A stretch of 64,000 nt of DNA from Porphyrobacter sp. (GCA_016125555.1 WGLN01000001.1:1-64000); one strand, 5' to 3'. Shown: positions 1 through 15,777, counted from the stretch's first letter. Notes: generated by a model from the letters alone, not told the origin. Numbers and translations are program-made.

Positions 1-1791
<1,791 letters not shown>

Positions 1792-1857
1792 ATGTCTCGT
1801 TCTATCCGTTGCCCGGCGGCCGGGTGCCCCTTCGCGCGGGGGACGGCTGCCTGATGT

Positions 1858-3747
1858 TCATTTCGTTTCCTCCGCCGGAGCGGAGGTGTCACCCTGTGCT
1901 GCCGGAGCAGCCTTCCTGCGTCCGAAAGCCTTCAGGCGCTCGTCAACTGTCGTGAGCTGCGCGCGCAGGCGGGTCTGTTCGGCAAACGATCCTTCCGGAT
2001 CGCTTTCGAAACGCGCGATGGTGGCCGCAAGCGCAGCCTCCAGCGCCGGCCGTTCGACCAGCAGCGACACAGCTTCGGCCAGTTCCTCGCACGCATCGCC
2101 GGTGGATGTGCCTTCATCGAGGAAGGCGTAACGGATGTCTGCCGGCGGGGCAGGATGGCCTAGCGATTCGCATATGGCGACAGGGCCGCGCGAATCAAGC
2201 GTTTCCGCAAGTTCGAAGAGCGATTCGATGAGAGGCGCGGATTTCGGGTCATGCCGCGCCAGCCGCGAAAGCGCCTCGGCGTGGCGGTCGATTTCCTGCG
2301 GGAAGCGCGCAAGGCCCGCGATCACGGCGGCCAGCAGCCCCTTGCGCTGACCGCCCGCCATGAGCTGCGAGAGCTGCACGCGCGCCTCCTGCGACAGGCC
2401 CGGCGGTGGCATGGGCGCGCCCTTCCACGCACCGCGCTGGCCGCGCTGCGGGGCGGGGCGGGCGAAGCCGCTTCTCTCGCGCGGGGGGTAGGCAAAGGCC
2501 GAGAAGCGATCCGACAATTCGCGGCGGTAGAGGCTCTTGATCTCCGGATCGGCGATGGTCTCGACATGCGCCATCAGCCGGGCCTTCAACCCGGCCTTGG
2601 CCTCGGGCGTCGAAAGGGGCTGCGCGTCGCGCTCGAACTCCCACAGCGTGTCGATCAGGCTGGCGGGCCGGGCGAGCAGCCGTTCCATCGCGGCCTTGCC
2701 CTGCTGTTTCACCAGATCGTCGGGGTCGAGCCCGGCGGGCAGGCGCACGATCCCCAATGAGCGCATCGGCGCGAGCAGCGGCAGCGCCCGCGCGACCGCC
2801 CGCATCGCCGCGCGCTGGCCCGCCGCATCGCCGTCGAAGCACAGCACCGGCACCTCGACCATGCGCCACAGCAGTTCGAGCTGCATTTCGGTGAGCGCCG
2901 TGCCGAGCGGGGCCACAACGTCGGCGATGCCCGCATTGGCGAGCGCGATCACGTCCATGTAGCCCTCGACCACCACCACGCGCCCTGATTGGCGCGCGGC
3001 GGGGGCGGCGCGGTGGAGGTTGTAGAGCGTGCGGCCCTTGTCGAAGAGCTCGGTGTCGGGGGAGTTCAGATACTTCGCGACCCCGTCGCGCTTATCCAGG
3101 ATCCGCCCCCCGAAGGCGATCACCCGGCCCCGCGCGTCCTGAATGGGGAGCATCACGCGGCCGCGGAAGCGGTCGTAACGCTCGCCCGCCTCGTTCGCCG
3201 CGCGCATACCGGCGCCTTCGAGCATGTCCTCGCCGAACTGGGCCAGCGCCTTGGGGAGCGCCTGCCGCTCGTCGGGCGCCCAGCCGAAGCCGAACTCGCG
3301 GCAAATGGTGGCGGAGAAGCCGCGCCGATCGAGATAGTCGCGCGCCGCCTTGCCGCCGGGCGCGGCGAGGCTTTCCACGAAGAACCGCTGCGCCGCCTCG
3401 GTCACGTCGATCAGGCTCGCGCGCTGCTCGGCGCGCCGCGCCATCTGCGGGTCGGGGGCGGGAACCTCCATCCCCGCCATCGCGGCGAGCTCCTTCACCG
3501 CGTCCATGAAGGCGAGGCCCTGATGATCGACCATCCAGCCGATCGCATCGCCATGCGCGCCGCAGCCGAAGCAGTGATAGAACTGCTTGGCATCGTTGAC
3601 GTAGAAGCTGGGCGTCTTTTCCTCGTGGAACGGGCAGCAGCCCTTCCATTCGCGCCCCGCCCGCGTCAGCTTGACCGACCGCATAACGAGCGCGGACAGC
3701 GTGATCCGCGCACGCAGCTCGTCCTTCCATTGCGGGGTGATGGCCAT
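1858..3747 (-). CDS. dnaG: DNA primase DnaG
   Basis: Synthesises RNA primers at the replication fork together with DnaB helicase. The 629-residue protein has the CHC2 zinc-binding domain at the N-terminus (ligands C38, H41, C59, C62 in CPFH and CFGC), then the catalytic core with TOPRIM acidic motifs (EGYMD with E261; DGD at 305-307) and a C-terminal region of about 200 residues that in the family binds DnaB. A run of Arg/Pro/Gly (about residues 425-450) forms the linker. Length is normal for the family. It sits between a GatB/YqeY gene and rpoD on one strand, a typical alphaproteobacterial order, and is probably cotranscribed with rpoD. Confidence 0.97.
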   Translation of the reverse strand: MAITPQWKDELRARITLSALVMRSVKLTRAGREWKGCCPFHEEKTPSFYVNDAKQFYHCFGCGAHGDAIGWMVDHQGLAFMDAVKELAAMAGMEVPAPDPQMARRAEQRASLIDVTEAAQRFFVESLAAPGGKAARDYLDRRGFSATICREFGFGWAPDERQALPKALAQFGEDMLEGAGMRAANEAGERYDRFRGRVMLPIQDARGRVIAFGGRILDKRDGVAKYLNSPDTELFDKGRTLYNLHRAAPAARQSGRVVVVEGYMDVIALANAGIADVVAPLGTALTEMQLELLWRMVEVPVLCFDGDAAGQRAAMRAVARALPLLAPMRSLGIVRLPAGLDPDDLVKQQGKAAMERLLARPASLIDTLWEFERDAQPLSTPEAKAGLKARLMAHVETIADPEIKSLYRRELSDRFSAFAYPPRERSGFARPAPQRGQRGAWKGAPMPPPGLSQEARVQLSQLMAGGQRKGLLAAVIAGLARFPQEIDRHAEALSRLARHDPKSAPLIESLFELAETLDSRGPVAICESLGHPAPPADIRYAFLDEGTSTGDACEELAEAVSLLVERPALEAALAATIARFESDPEGSFAEQTRLRAQLTTVDERLKAFGRRKAAPAAQGDTSAPAEETK

Positions 3748-3808
3748 GAGGCCTAGGTGCGCCCGAAAGCCGTGCCGTTCAAGCGCGCGCTGTGGAAGGC
3801 TCTGTGGC

Positions 3809-4261
3809 TTACGAAAGCGCCGCCTTCACCAGCCCGCTCGCCAGCTTGCCGTCGAGCACCGCGCCGTGGCGGGCCTTCAGCTCGCCCATGACCAGCCCCA
3901 TGTCCTTCATGCCCGACGCGCCGGTCTCTGCCTTGATCGCCGCGATTGCGGCCTTCGTCTCGGCCTCATCCATCATCCGGGGCAGGAATTCCTCGATAAC
4001 GCCGAGCTCGGCCTTTTCCTTGTCGGCCAGTTCCTGCCGCCCGCCGCTCTCGTACATTTCTATCGATTCGCGGCGCTGCTTGGCCATCTTCTGGAGCACG
4101 CTGACGACCAGCTCGTCGTCGGGGATGTCCTTGCCGCTGGTGCGCTCCTCGATGTCGCGGTCCTTGATCTTGGCGCTGATCTGGCGGAGCGCGGCGGTGC
4201 GGTCCTTCTCGCCGGCCTTCATCGCGGCGATGGTGGCGGCCTTGATATCGTCACGGATCAT
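3809..4261 (-). CDS. GatB/YqeY domain-containing protein
   Basis: A 150-residue soluble protein related to the C-terminal tail domain of the GatB subunit of tRNA-dependent amidotransferase. The sequence shows the family pattern: an N-terminal IRDDIKAA helix, then KDRTAALRQI, later a Q-KMAKQRRESIEMYE segment and EFLPRMMDEAE, and near the C-terminus GMKDMGLVMGEL, where the YqeY family has its G-MG-VM motif. Free-standing YqeY proteins are thought to interact with tRNA, but their exact job is not established. It is upstream of dnaG with a 61-base gap and divergent from carA, so the 141-base region between them must hold promoters for both directions. Confidence 0.9.
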   Translation of the reverse strand: MIRDDIKAATIAAMKAGEKDRTAALRQISAKIKDRDIEERTSGKDIPDDELVVSVLQKMAKQRRESIEMYESGGRQELADKEKAELGVIEEFLPRMMDEAETKAAIAAIKAETGASGMKDMGLVMGELKARHGAVLDGKLASGLVKAALS

Positions 4262-4327
4262 GGGCGTGTTTCCTGTGGATTGATCTCCGGGCCGCGCCCC
4301 TAACGCAAATCAGGGCCCAAGCCTAGG

Positions 4328-4356
4328 TTGACGCGCGGGGCCTGCGCGCCTAGCGG
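4328..4356 (+). promoter_or_regulatory. Candidate sigma-70-type promoter for carA
   Basis: TTGACG at 4328-4333, a 17-base spacer, then TAGCGG at 4351-4356, 46 bases before the carA ATG. The -35 matches consensus at five of six positions; the -10 is weak, as is common in GC-rich alphaproteobacteria. No attenuator or PyrR-type leader is apparent in this short region. Confidence 0.4.
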
Positions 4357-4402
4357 TCGAAACTTAGCAACATCGCTGGCAAAACCCCGAACGGAGCGCC
4401 CC

Positions 4403-5584
4403 ATGGCCGACCCCGCATCTTCCCGCGCGCGAGCCTCTGAGGCGACCGGAGTCCTCGTCCTGGCCGATGGCACGGTGGTGTGGGGACGCGGTTTCGGCGC
4501 GGTCGGCAGCGCGGTGGGCGAGGTGTGCTTCAACACCGCGATGACCGGCTATCAGGAGGTGATGACCGATCCCTCCTACGCCGCGCAGATCGTCACCTTC
4601 ACCTTCCCGCATATCGGCAATGTCGGCGCCAATGCCGAGGACGTCGAGAGCCGCGTCGAAGGCGCGGTGGGCTGCATCTTGCGCGAGGACGTGACCGAGC
4701 CGAGCAATTTCCGCAGCATGGAACGCTTCGGCGAGTGGCTGGCGCGGAACGGCAAGATCGGGCTGTCGGGCGTCGATACGCGCGCATTGACCCGCCGCAT
4801 CCGCATGAGCGGCGCGCCCAATGCGGTGATCGCCCATGCGCCGGACGGGAAGTTCGACATCCCTGCGTTGGTGGAGCGCGCGAAGGCTTGGCCGGGGCTC
4901 GAGGGCATGGACCTCGCGATCCGCGTGACCCGCGAGAAGCACGAAAGCTGGGAAGGCGGCTACTGGCGCCTCGGCTTCGGCTATGGCCGCGCGGCGCGCG
5001 ATGCGACCCCGCACGTGGTCGCGATCGACTACGGCGCGAAGGACAACATCTTCAGGAACCTCGTGAAGGCGGGCGCGAAGGTGACGGTGGTGCCTGCGAA
5101 GACCTCGTTCGACGAGATCATGGCCCTGAAGCCCGACGGCGTGTTCCTCTCCAACGGCCCGGGCGACCCGGCGGCGACCGGCGAATATGCCGTGCCGGTG
5201 ATCCGGGCGCTGCTCGAGGCGGACGTGCCGCTGTTCGGCATCTGTCTGGGCCACCAGCTGCTGGCGCTGGCGGCGGGGGCGAAGACGATCAAGATGCACC
5301 AGGGCCACCGCGGCGCGAACCACCCCGTCCAGCGCGTCGGCGAGGGCTGGGGCGAGACCTCGGGCCTCGTCGAGATCACGAGCATGAACCACGGCTTTGC
5401 GGTGGATGCGGCGACTTTGCCCGAGGGGGTGGAGCAGACCCATGTGTCGCTGTTCGACGGGACGAACTGCGGCATCGCGATCAAGGGCAAGAAGGCCTTC
5501 GCGGTGCAGTATCACCCCGAAGCGAGCCCGGGGCCGCAGGACAGTTTCTACCTGTTTGAGAAATTCGTCGGGGGGTTGGCGTGA
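4403..5584 (+). CDS. carA: Carbamoyl-phosphate synthase small subunit
   Basis: Glutamine amidotransferase subunit of carbamoyl-phosphate synthase; it hydrolyses glutamine and passes ammonia to CarB for pyrimidine and arginine synthesis. The 393-residue protein has the CarA N-terminal domain ([18 protein letters not shown]) followed by a class I amidotransferase domain with nucleophile C281 in GICLGHQ and the His/Glu pair in [10 protein letters not shown]. The ATG at 4403 is preferred over an in-frame TTG at 4328 because GGAG (4393-4396) lies six bases upstream and family homology begins here; the TTG also falls on the putative -35 box. The stop overlaps the GTG start of the next gene by four bases. 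carB follows after one intervening gene. Confidence 0.96.
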   Translation: MADPASSRARASEATGVLVLADGTVVWGRGFGAVGSAVGEVCFNTAMTGYQEVMTDPSYAAQIVTFTFPHIGNVGANAEDVESRVEGAVGCILREDVTEPSNFRSMERFGEWLARNGKIGLSGVDTRALTRRIRMSGAPNAVIAHAPDGKFDIPALVERAKAWPGLEGMDLAIRVTREKHESWEGGYWRLGFGYGRAARDATPHVVAIDYGAKDNIFRNLVKAGAKVTVVPAKTSFDEIMALKPDGVFLSNGPGDPAATGEYAVPVIRALLEADVPLFGICLGHQLLALAAGAKTIKMHQGHRGANHPVQRVGEGWGETSGLVEITSMNHGFAVDAATLPEGVEQTHVSLFDGTNCGIAIKGKKAFAVQYHPEASPGPQDSFYLFEKFVGGLA

Positions 5585-6485
5585 AAGCGACGCCTCCAGA
5601 TGAGTTGGAGGATGCTCTTTTCCTCGCGATGCTTGAAGAGAGCAGGAAGGGGGCCGGACCCGAATTCGACCTTCGTGTTCTTTGTGCGTTGCGTCGTATA
5701 AATGCTTCCAACGAACAGCTTATTGCCTTCAGTCATGATCATGATGGCATACTCGGTAACAAGAATCTCACCCACGATTATCTTCGGTTCACGTTGAACG
5801 CGACTGGTCGCAGGCACGCGTTGGCTCTCGAGGCGGAGAGAAGACCGAAGAGCCTTACAGACAAAGTTCGTGAGGTGCCAAGGAGCGACTGGATTGCGGG
5901 GCTTGCACTCCTAGTTTCCGTCGGTTCGTGTTCAGTTGACGCGTGGTCCCAGAATCCCGCGATGACCCCGCGCCCGCTGGCCGAGTGGCCGGGTGCCGAG
6001 ATCGCGGAAGGGGTGGCGTTTCAGGGCGATGGGTCGGTGACGCTCGAAGCCTCGGCCCAGACCGGCCTGCCGGTGCTCGCCTTCTGGCGGCCGGTGCTGC
6101 ATGACGAGGACTCCCGCTATCCCGTCGCCGGGCGGATGGATTGCCGCATCGCCGCCTCCGAAGGCCCGTTCGACGCAGCCGATTTCGACCCGAAGGCGCG
6201 CCACGAAGCCGTCGCCGAGGCGCGGCGCGAGGAGGGCTTCATCGACATGGAGCGCCTCGCCTCCGGCAACGATACCGTGAAACAGCTCGACGTCATCGGC
6301 CGCCGCAATGCCCCGCGCAGCTACTACGTCCTCAGCTACATCATGGCCCGCGACGGCAACCGCCTCGTCGACGTGCGCCGCAACTGCACCTTCACCTTCG
6401 GCAGCGCCGCCTCCAAACCCGACGTGCTGCCTTACGTGAACCGCTACACCAAGATCACCTTCGCCTTCGCCGAGCAGGACACCTG

Positions 6486-6486
<1 letters not shown>
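5581..6486 (+). CDS. Hypothetical chimeric protein between carA and carB
   Basis: A 301-residue protein I do not recognise as a whole. It appears to be two parts. Residues 1-120 are encoded by DNA that is visibly AT-richer than its surroundings (5585-5945, about half G+C against about two-thirds around it). They read like a small cytoplasmic winged-helix-like module ([18 protein letters not shown]) followed by a single hydrophobic segment ([10 protein letters not shown]). From about residue 125 onward ([11 protein letters not shown]) composition returns to the local norm and the protein looks like a native extracytoplasmic domain with a NCTFTFG segment near the end. It starts at a GTG inside the carA stop (GTGA) and ends one base into the carB start (TGATG), so translation looks coupled to both neighbours. 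A degenerate lipobox (VGSC) is possible but weak. Confidence 0.65.
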
Positions 6487-9824
<3,338 letters not shown>

Positions 9825-9943
9825 CTGACCTCGCTCTCCCCGACATCCGGTGTTCGTCGCGGCCGCGTTTTTCTTCGAATGCGGACCAACAGGATCATTG
9901 TCTGTCGGCGAGGGCCAAGAGCACACAGGAAGAGACACGCGAA

Positions 9944-10420
9944 ATGGCAACCATGGAAAAGGTCCCGATGCTGGCCGAGGGCTACGAGCGGCTGACCGCC
10001 GATCTCAAGGCCCTGCGCGACGAGCGGCCGAAGATCGTCGAGGCGATCGAGGAGGCCCGCGCCCACGGCGACCTTTCGGAAAACGCCGAGTATCACGCCG
10101 CCAAGGAACGGCAGGGCCAGGTCGAGGCGCAGATCGCCGATCTCGAAGACAAGGTCAGCCGTGCGCAGATCATCGACCCCACCACGCTGTCGGGCGACAA
10201 GATCATCTTCGGCGCGACCGTCACCCTGCTCGACGAGAACGACAAGCCGGTGCGCTATCAGATCTGCGGCCAGACCGAGGCCGATGTCGCCAAGGGGCGC
10301 ATCAGCTACAATTCGCCGCTGGCGCGCGCGCTGATCGGCAAGCAGGTCGGCGACGAGATCGAGGTGACGGTGCCTTCGGGCGAGAAGTTCTACCTCGTCG
10401 ACAAGATCGAGTTCATCTGA
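9944..10420 (+). CDS. greA: Transcription elongation factor GreA
   Basis: Rescues backtracked RNA polymerase by stimulating transcript cleavage. The 158-residue protein has the N-terminal coiled coil with the conserved tip region ([18 protein letters not shown]; the acidic D and E residues coordinate the catalytic magnesium in the family) and the C-terminal FKBP-like domain ([18 protein letters not shown]). An ATG nine bases downstream would give a start at MEKVPML, which fits the family equally well; an AGGAAGAG sequence at 9928-9935 sits eight bases before the upstream ATG and supports it. There is a 119-base gap to carB. Confidence 0.95.
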   Translation: MATMEKVPMLAEGYERLTADLKALRDERPKIVEAIEEARAHGDLSENAEYHAAKERQGQVEAQIADLEDKVSRAQIIDPTTLSGDKIIFGATVTLLDENDKPVRYQICGQTEADVAKGRISYNSPLARALIGKQVGDEIEVTVPSGEKFYLVDKIEFI

Positions 10421-10435
10421 GCGGATCGTCGGACC

Positions 10436-10723
10436 GTGGCAACGCCCCCCGTCCGTCCCATCGCCGAGCGGCGCGTGGTCGATCACTTTCTCGATGAGGG
10501 CGCGACCAGCATGGCCGATGCCATCGCCTTCGCGCCGACCCGCCCGAGCCGGGTGCGCGCCTTCGAACGGTTGAAGGGCGCCGACGTGCTGCGCACCGAC
10601 GGCAAGGGCAAGTGGTGGCTGGACGAGGCGCGCTGGGACCGGCGCCGCTCGGGCCGCCGCACCCGCGTGGTGCTGGCGATGCTCGCGGTCGCTGCGGCGG
10701 GGGCGTTCGCCGCCCTGCGTTGA
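10436..10723 (+). CDS. Small membrane-anchored hypothetical protein
   Basis: A 95-residue protein read from a GTG 15 bases after the greA stop, so it probably belongs to the greA transcript. The N-terminal two thirds is soluble and has a compact alpha/beta look (DHFLDEGATSMADAIAF, then a WWLDEARWDRRR segment), and a single C-terminal hydrophobic helix (VVLAMLAVAAAGAFAAL) suggests a tail anchor. I know no function. The start is uncertain because no strong ribosome-binding site is visible, but the reading frame, composition and short spacing support a real gene. Confidence 0.6.
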   Translation: MATPPVRPIAERRVVDHFLDEGATSMADAIAFAPTRPSRVRAFERLKGADVLRTDGKGKWWLDEARWDRRRSGRRTRVVLAMLAVAAAGAFAALR

Positions 10724-10804
10724 GACGGGCGGGAGAGGCGCATTAGACCCCCTCTGGGGTCGGTCTGGCCGCCTCTGGCCCGGCTTTCGGCCGGCGTAGC
10801 TGCC

Positions 10805-10820
10805 TGTTTCATGTGAAACA
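10805..10820. promoter_or_regulatory. parS: parS-like ParB-binding palindrome
   Basis: The 16 bases TGTTTCATGTGAAACA match the near-universal chromosomal parS consensus TGTTTCACGTGAAACA at 15 of 16 positions; only one central base differs. The two 7-base arms are perfectly complementary. It lies in the 115-base gap between convergent genes. In the family of ParABS systems, ParB loads at such sites, usually close to the replication origin, and recruits ParA and SMC. No parA or parB lies in this window. Confidence 0.7.
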
Positions 10821-10838
10821 TTCGCCTTTGCGGCCCCG

Positions 10839-11339
10839 TCAGCCGAGCCGCTTTTCCATCGCGTAATTGTGGATCGGCACCTCCCGCCCCTCGTGCGGGA
10901 TGGCGAAGTCGCGGCGGTGCAGCAGGGAGTAGCCGGCCTTGGCGAAAACCGGCCTGGCCAGCTCGCTCGCCTCGGTGAACAGCCGCAGCAGACCCGCTTT
11001 GCGCGCCGCAACTTCCGCCGCCTTCAGCGCCGCCATGGCGAACCCGCGCCCCGCATGATCGGGATGGGCATAGAGCATGTCGAGGTGCCCATCGGGTTCC
11101 AGCAGTGCATAGGCGAGCGGACAGTCGCGCCCGTCGGCGGCGATGAAGAACCACTCGCCCGCAGCAGCGCGTGCGGCGAAGCGTTCGGGGCAAGGGTAGG
11201 GCGCCGCCCAGGCCGCGACCTGTTCGGGGCCGTAGGCGCGCGCGCCGGTGACGCGGATCGCCGCCTCGGTCAGCGCCGAAAGCGCCTCGGCATCGCCCTT
11301 GCGGAACGGCCGGATCGTGGCGCCCGCGCCGTCCACCAT
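10839..11339 (-). CDS. GNAT family N-acetyltransferase
   Basis: A 166-residue acetyl-CoA-dependent N-acetyltransferase of unknown substrate. It starts with the strand typical of the fold (TIRPFRKGDAEAL), has the central core (HLDMLYAHPDHAGRGFAMAAL, with an R-G-F-A version of the acetyl-CoA pyrophosphate loop), and ends with the FAKAGYSLLHRRDF strand. This arrangement resembles the RimI/YafP-like single-domain acyltransferases. It lies four bases downstream of the DUF4170 gene on the same strand, so the two may be cotranscribed. Confidence 0.85.
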   Translation of the reverse strand: MVDGAGATIRPFRKGDAEALSALTEAAIRVTGARAYGPEQVAAWAAPYPCPERFAARAAAGEWFFIAADGRDCPLAYALLEPDGHLDMLYAHPDHAGRGFAMAALKAAEVAARKAGLLRLFTEASELARPVFAKAGYSLLHRRDFAIPHEGREVPIHNYAMEKRLG

Positions 11340-11343
11340 CGCG

Positions 11344-11574
11344 TCACGCGTCGGGGGTCAGCAGCTTGTGGATGTGGACCACGACGTATTTCATCTCGGC
11401 ATCGTCGACGGTGCGCTGCGCCTGCGCGCGCCATGCGTCGACAGCGGCGTCGTAGGAGCTGAAGACGCCCACGACGTGGATGCTTTCCGGGTCCTGGAAC
11501 TCGAGGCCGCGCGGGTCCTTGACGCGGCCGCCCATCACGAGGTGGAGCCGCTGGGCTGGGGTGGTTTCTTCCAT
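11344..11574 (-). CDS. DUF4170 domain-containing protein
   Basis: A 76-residue cytoplasmic protein matching the small alphaproteobacterial DUF4170 family: LHLVMGGRVKDPRGLEF, then VVGVFSSYDAAVDAW, then AQRTVDDAEMKYVVVHIHKL. No biochemical role is established for the family. It precedes the GNAT gene on the same strand. Length is close to the full family length, so the gene appears intact. Confidence 0.88.
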   Translation of the reverse strand: MEETTPAQRLHLVMGGRVKDPRGLEFQDPESIHVVGVFSSYDAAVDAWRAQAQRTVDDAEMKYVVVHIHKLLTPDA

Positions 11575-11640
11575 GATGCTTGTCCTTGGGGAGGGAATGG
11601 GCGCTCCCTTAGCGCCGCTTTCGCCAAGGGCAAGGGCGGA

Positions 11641-12219
11641 TCAGCCTTTCACCTTGCGCGCCGTGTCGCGCACCGCGCGGCTTGCCTTGCGCTGGGTCCG
11701 CTTGGCGGCGGCCCTCGCGGTGTCGGCGGCCTTGCCGAGCGTGTGGCCCGCCTCGCGGCGCACGCTGCGGGCGCGGGCCTCGGACTCGTCGCCGAAATCC
11801 TCCAGCCGGTCCTGGCCCTCGCGCGCGGTTTCGAGCATCTCCTCGACCACCTTCATCACCCACGCGAGCGCGGCGTCGCCGATCAGGGTGCCGATCTTCG
11901 CGGTGCCGCGGCCCGTCGCGTCCTTGACGCCGGCAGCAGCCGAGCTGGCCGCGCCGGTGGCCGCCGCGCTCACCCCGCCGAGCGCACGGCGCGCGACGCG
12001 CCGACCCGGCCGGGTGGCAAGGCCGACCATGAGGCCGAGCGCCACGGCGCCGGCGATCACGGTCAGCGGGTGTTCGCGGGTGTATTCGGTCGCGGCCTGC
12101 GCCGCCTCGCGCGCCTGGTCGGCAAGCGAGCGCTCCGCATTGCGGCGCTCGGCGGCCTCGATCTTGGCGCGCAGCGCGTCGCGGCGGTCGGCGGTTGCAA
12201 GGGCTCTGGTCTCGTTCAT
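11641..12219 (-). CDS. YqjD/DUF883-like membrane-associated protein
   Basis: A 192-residue Ala/Arg-rich protein. After a helical N-terminal region (LRAKIEAAERRNAERSLADQA) comes one membrane segment (LTVIAGAVALGLMVGLAT) immediately followed by the basic stretch RPGRRVARRAL, an inside-positive pattern. The C-terminal 110 residues are a long charged helical region with repeated Ala/Thr/Lys/Arg. The ATG overlaps the stop of the upstream gene (ATGA), which fixes the start; longer readings upstream are out of context. It is the last gene of a four-gene operon of envelope proteins. It resembles inner-membrane YqjD/ElaB proteins in architecture; whether it binds ribosomes as YqjD does is unknown. Confidence 0.7.
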   Translation of the reverse strand: MNETRALATADRRDALRAKIEAAERRNAERSLADQAREAAQAATEYTREHPLTVIAGAVALGLMVGLATRPGRRVARRALGGVSAAATGAASSAAAGVKDATGRGTAKIGTLIGDAALAWVMKVVEEMLETAREGQDRLEDFGDESEARARSVRREAGHTLGKAADTARAAAKRTQRKASRAVRDTARKVKG

Positions 12220-12608
12220 TCCATCTCTCCTTGAGCGGCGCCTTGCGAACCGGCGCCGGTTGCCCCCCCTGTCGCGTTCTCTTCGCCGTCCCCGTGTCCG
12301 TCCTCCTCGTCCTCCTCGTCGATCAGCGCGAGCAGCGGGCCGCGCATCAACCACAGGAGGATTGCCCCGACCAGCACCGCGAGCACGCCGGCATGGTCGC
12401 TCGCCTGACGTTTGGCCTGTTCGAGCACGTCGCTCGCCCCGTCCTTGATGCGGGTCGAAATGCTGCCGGTGACGCTCGATGAGACGCGGCTCGCGACGCC
12501 CTGCTCTCCGAGGCTGGCGCGGATCCGGGCGATATCCTCCTCGAGCACCGCACGCGCCGCATCGCGCAGCGCGCGGTCCTCGATGAAGCGTTGCGGCAGG
12601 CGGGTCAC
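12216..12608 (-). CDS. Small membrane hypothetical protein of envelope operon
   Basis: A 130-residue protein with an N-terminal amphipathic helical region (ALRDAARAVLEEDIARIRASL), a single predicted membrane helix (AGVLAVLVGAILLWLMRGPLLALI) and an acidic then Gly/Ala-rich tail (DEEDEEDGHGDGEE). It starts with a GTG that overlaps the stop of the upstream holin-like gene, and its own stop overlaps the next ATG, so translation of three genes is chained. I do not recognise a named family. Confidence 0.7.
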   Translation of the reverse strand: MTRLPQRFIEDRALRDAARAVLEEDIARIRASLGEQGVASRVSSSVTGSISTRIKDGASDVLEQAKRQASDHAGVLAVLVGAILLWLMRGPLLALIDEEDEEDGHGDGEENATGGATGAGSQGAAQGEME

Positions 12609-13054
12609 GGGCGTTCTCCCTTGGCACTCGCGAACAGCCGCGCGAGCACCTCGCCGTCGCGCCGCGCCGCGAGGGCCAGCGCCACGGTCCCGGCGAGCAG
12701 CACGCCGACGACAATCGCGATCGCCCCCCAGATGGAGACGAACGGCGCGAGCGCGATCACCGCGCCCACCGCCAGCGCGATCAGCGCGATATGGAGCAGC
12801 ACCAGCGCCAGCACCACCATGGCGATGGCATGGCCGGCGGTCTTGCCGGCGACTTCGGCGCGGGTCTTCTGGAAGGCAAGCTCGGCCTCCGCATAGGTGC
12901 GCGCGTCCTCGACCACGGTCGCGATTTCCTCGCGCAGCGCGTCAAGCGCGTCCTCGGCGGCGGCAAAAACGCCTTCCTCCTCCGCGGCCTCGGCCCCCTC
13001 GGGCGGGGGGGCGGGAGCGGCAGACGGGGGGGCGTCGACGGGCGGGTCCTGCAA
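12605..13054 (-). CDS. Holin superfamily III-like / DUF1469-type membrane protein
   Basis: A 149-residue protein with a Pro/Ala-rich N-terminus, a predicted helix (ALDALREEIATVVEDARTYAEAELAFQKTRA) typical of phage_holin_3_6-like proteins, two membrane segments (IAMVVLALVLLHIALIALAV and the following IWGAIAIVVGVLLAGTVAL) and a short basic C-terminus. Despite the family name these are common chromosomal envelope proteins, not evidence of a prophage. It is read from a TTG, which is uncertain; the stop overlaps the downstream GTG by four bases. Confidence 0.7.
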   Translation of the reverse strand: MQDPPVDAPPSAAPAPPPEGAEAAEEEGVFAAAEDALDALREEIATVVEDARTYAEAELAFQKTRAEVAGKTAGHAIAMVVLALVLLHIALIALAVGAVIALAPFVSIWGAIAIVVGVLLAGTVALALAARRDGEVLARLFASAKGERP

Positions 13055-13074
13055 GCTCAGCGTTCCGGCTCCGT

Positions 13075-13707
13075 TCAGTCGCGCCGGCCGCCGCCCAGCA
13101 GGCGGGCGAGGAAGAAGCCGAACACCGCGGCGATACCCACCGCCACGCCGGGGCTCTTTCGGACCATCTCGCGCGCGTCCTCACCCAGTTCCTCGACGCT
13201 CTTGCTGTCGAGCTTGGCCGAGGTTTCCTGCAGGGAGCGCGAGGCCTTGCGGGCATAGTCGCCATATTGCTCGCCGAAGCGCTCGTCGAGCTGCCCGGCA
13301 TTGTCGCCGACGACCTTGCCGAGCGAGGCGATCGCATCGCTCGCCGCCTTCTTGCCCTCGACCGCCAGTTCGCCCGCGCGGCCCTTGGCCTCGGTCACGA
13401 GGTCGCCGCTCCTGGCCTTGGCCTGCTCGCTGTAGCTGCCCACGCGCGTGCCCGCTTCGGCGCGCAGGGCGGCAGCGCCCGCCTTGGCTTCCTCGAGCGC
13501 GGCATTGAAGCGGCTCTTGGCCTCCTCGCGGTGCGGCGAGGTCGCGGCGGCCGCGGGAGCCGGGGCGGCATCCGCGCCGCGGGTGGTCGCGCCGGTCTTG
13601 CGCGAGGCGGACTTCGCCGGCCCGCTGGCCTTGGCGGTCGCACCCTTGGCGGACTTGGCGGGGGTCTTCTTGGCGGGGGTCTTTTCGGGTTTGGTGCTGT
13701 CAGCCAT
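13075..13707 (-). CDS. Histone-H1-like N-terminus plus YqjD-type membrane anchor protein
   Basis: A 210-residue protein. Residues 1-50 are a Lys/Ala/Pro-rich region resembling histone H1-type tails (PEKTPAKKTPAKSAK), residues 60-185 form a long amphipathic region with repeated small residues (FNAALEEAKAGAAALRAEAG), and the C-terminus has a glycine-rich membrane segment (VGIAAVFGFFLARLLGGG) like YqjD/ElaB/DUF883 proteins. It is the first gene of the operon running to 11641, with 20 bases to the holin-like gene. A role in envelope stress or nucleoid/membrane association is inference only. Start ATG 13705-13707. Confidence 0.7.
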   Translation of the reverse strand: MADSTKPEKTPAKKTPAKSAKGATAKASGPAKSASRKTGATTRGADAAPAPAAAATSPHREEAKSRFNAALEEAKAGAAALRAEAGTRVGSYSEQAKARSGDLVTEAKGRAGELAVEGKKAASDAIASLGKVVGDNAGQLDERFGEQYGDYARKASRSLQETSAKLDSKSVEELGEDAREMVRKSPGVAVGIAAVFGFFLARLLGGGRRD

Positions 13708-13858
13708 TGCGATGCTCCTTGTCCTTCGTTGCAGGCGGCCGCCGAGCCTGCCCCCGCTTGCGCCGGCCGGTTCCCGCGCATAGGGACATCACTCGTCTGG
13801 CGGGGCCAGAATCACGGGCTCACCCGTAGCATACCGCCCAAGTGTCTTAACATCCTAA

Positions 13859-15693
<1,835 letters not shown>

Positions 15694-15777
15694 CGGCCAG
15701 CGTCCGCCAAAGGACCGGGGGGGCAGGGGAGAGGGGTCTGCAACACCTCTCGCCATTTACTCTGCGCGCAGCGGCTT

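Noticed and set aside
12605..13054. Prophage holin
   Set aside because: No other phage genes are near; the protein is a holin-like chromosomal envelope protein in an operon with YqjD-type genes.
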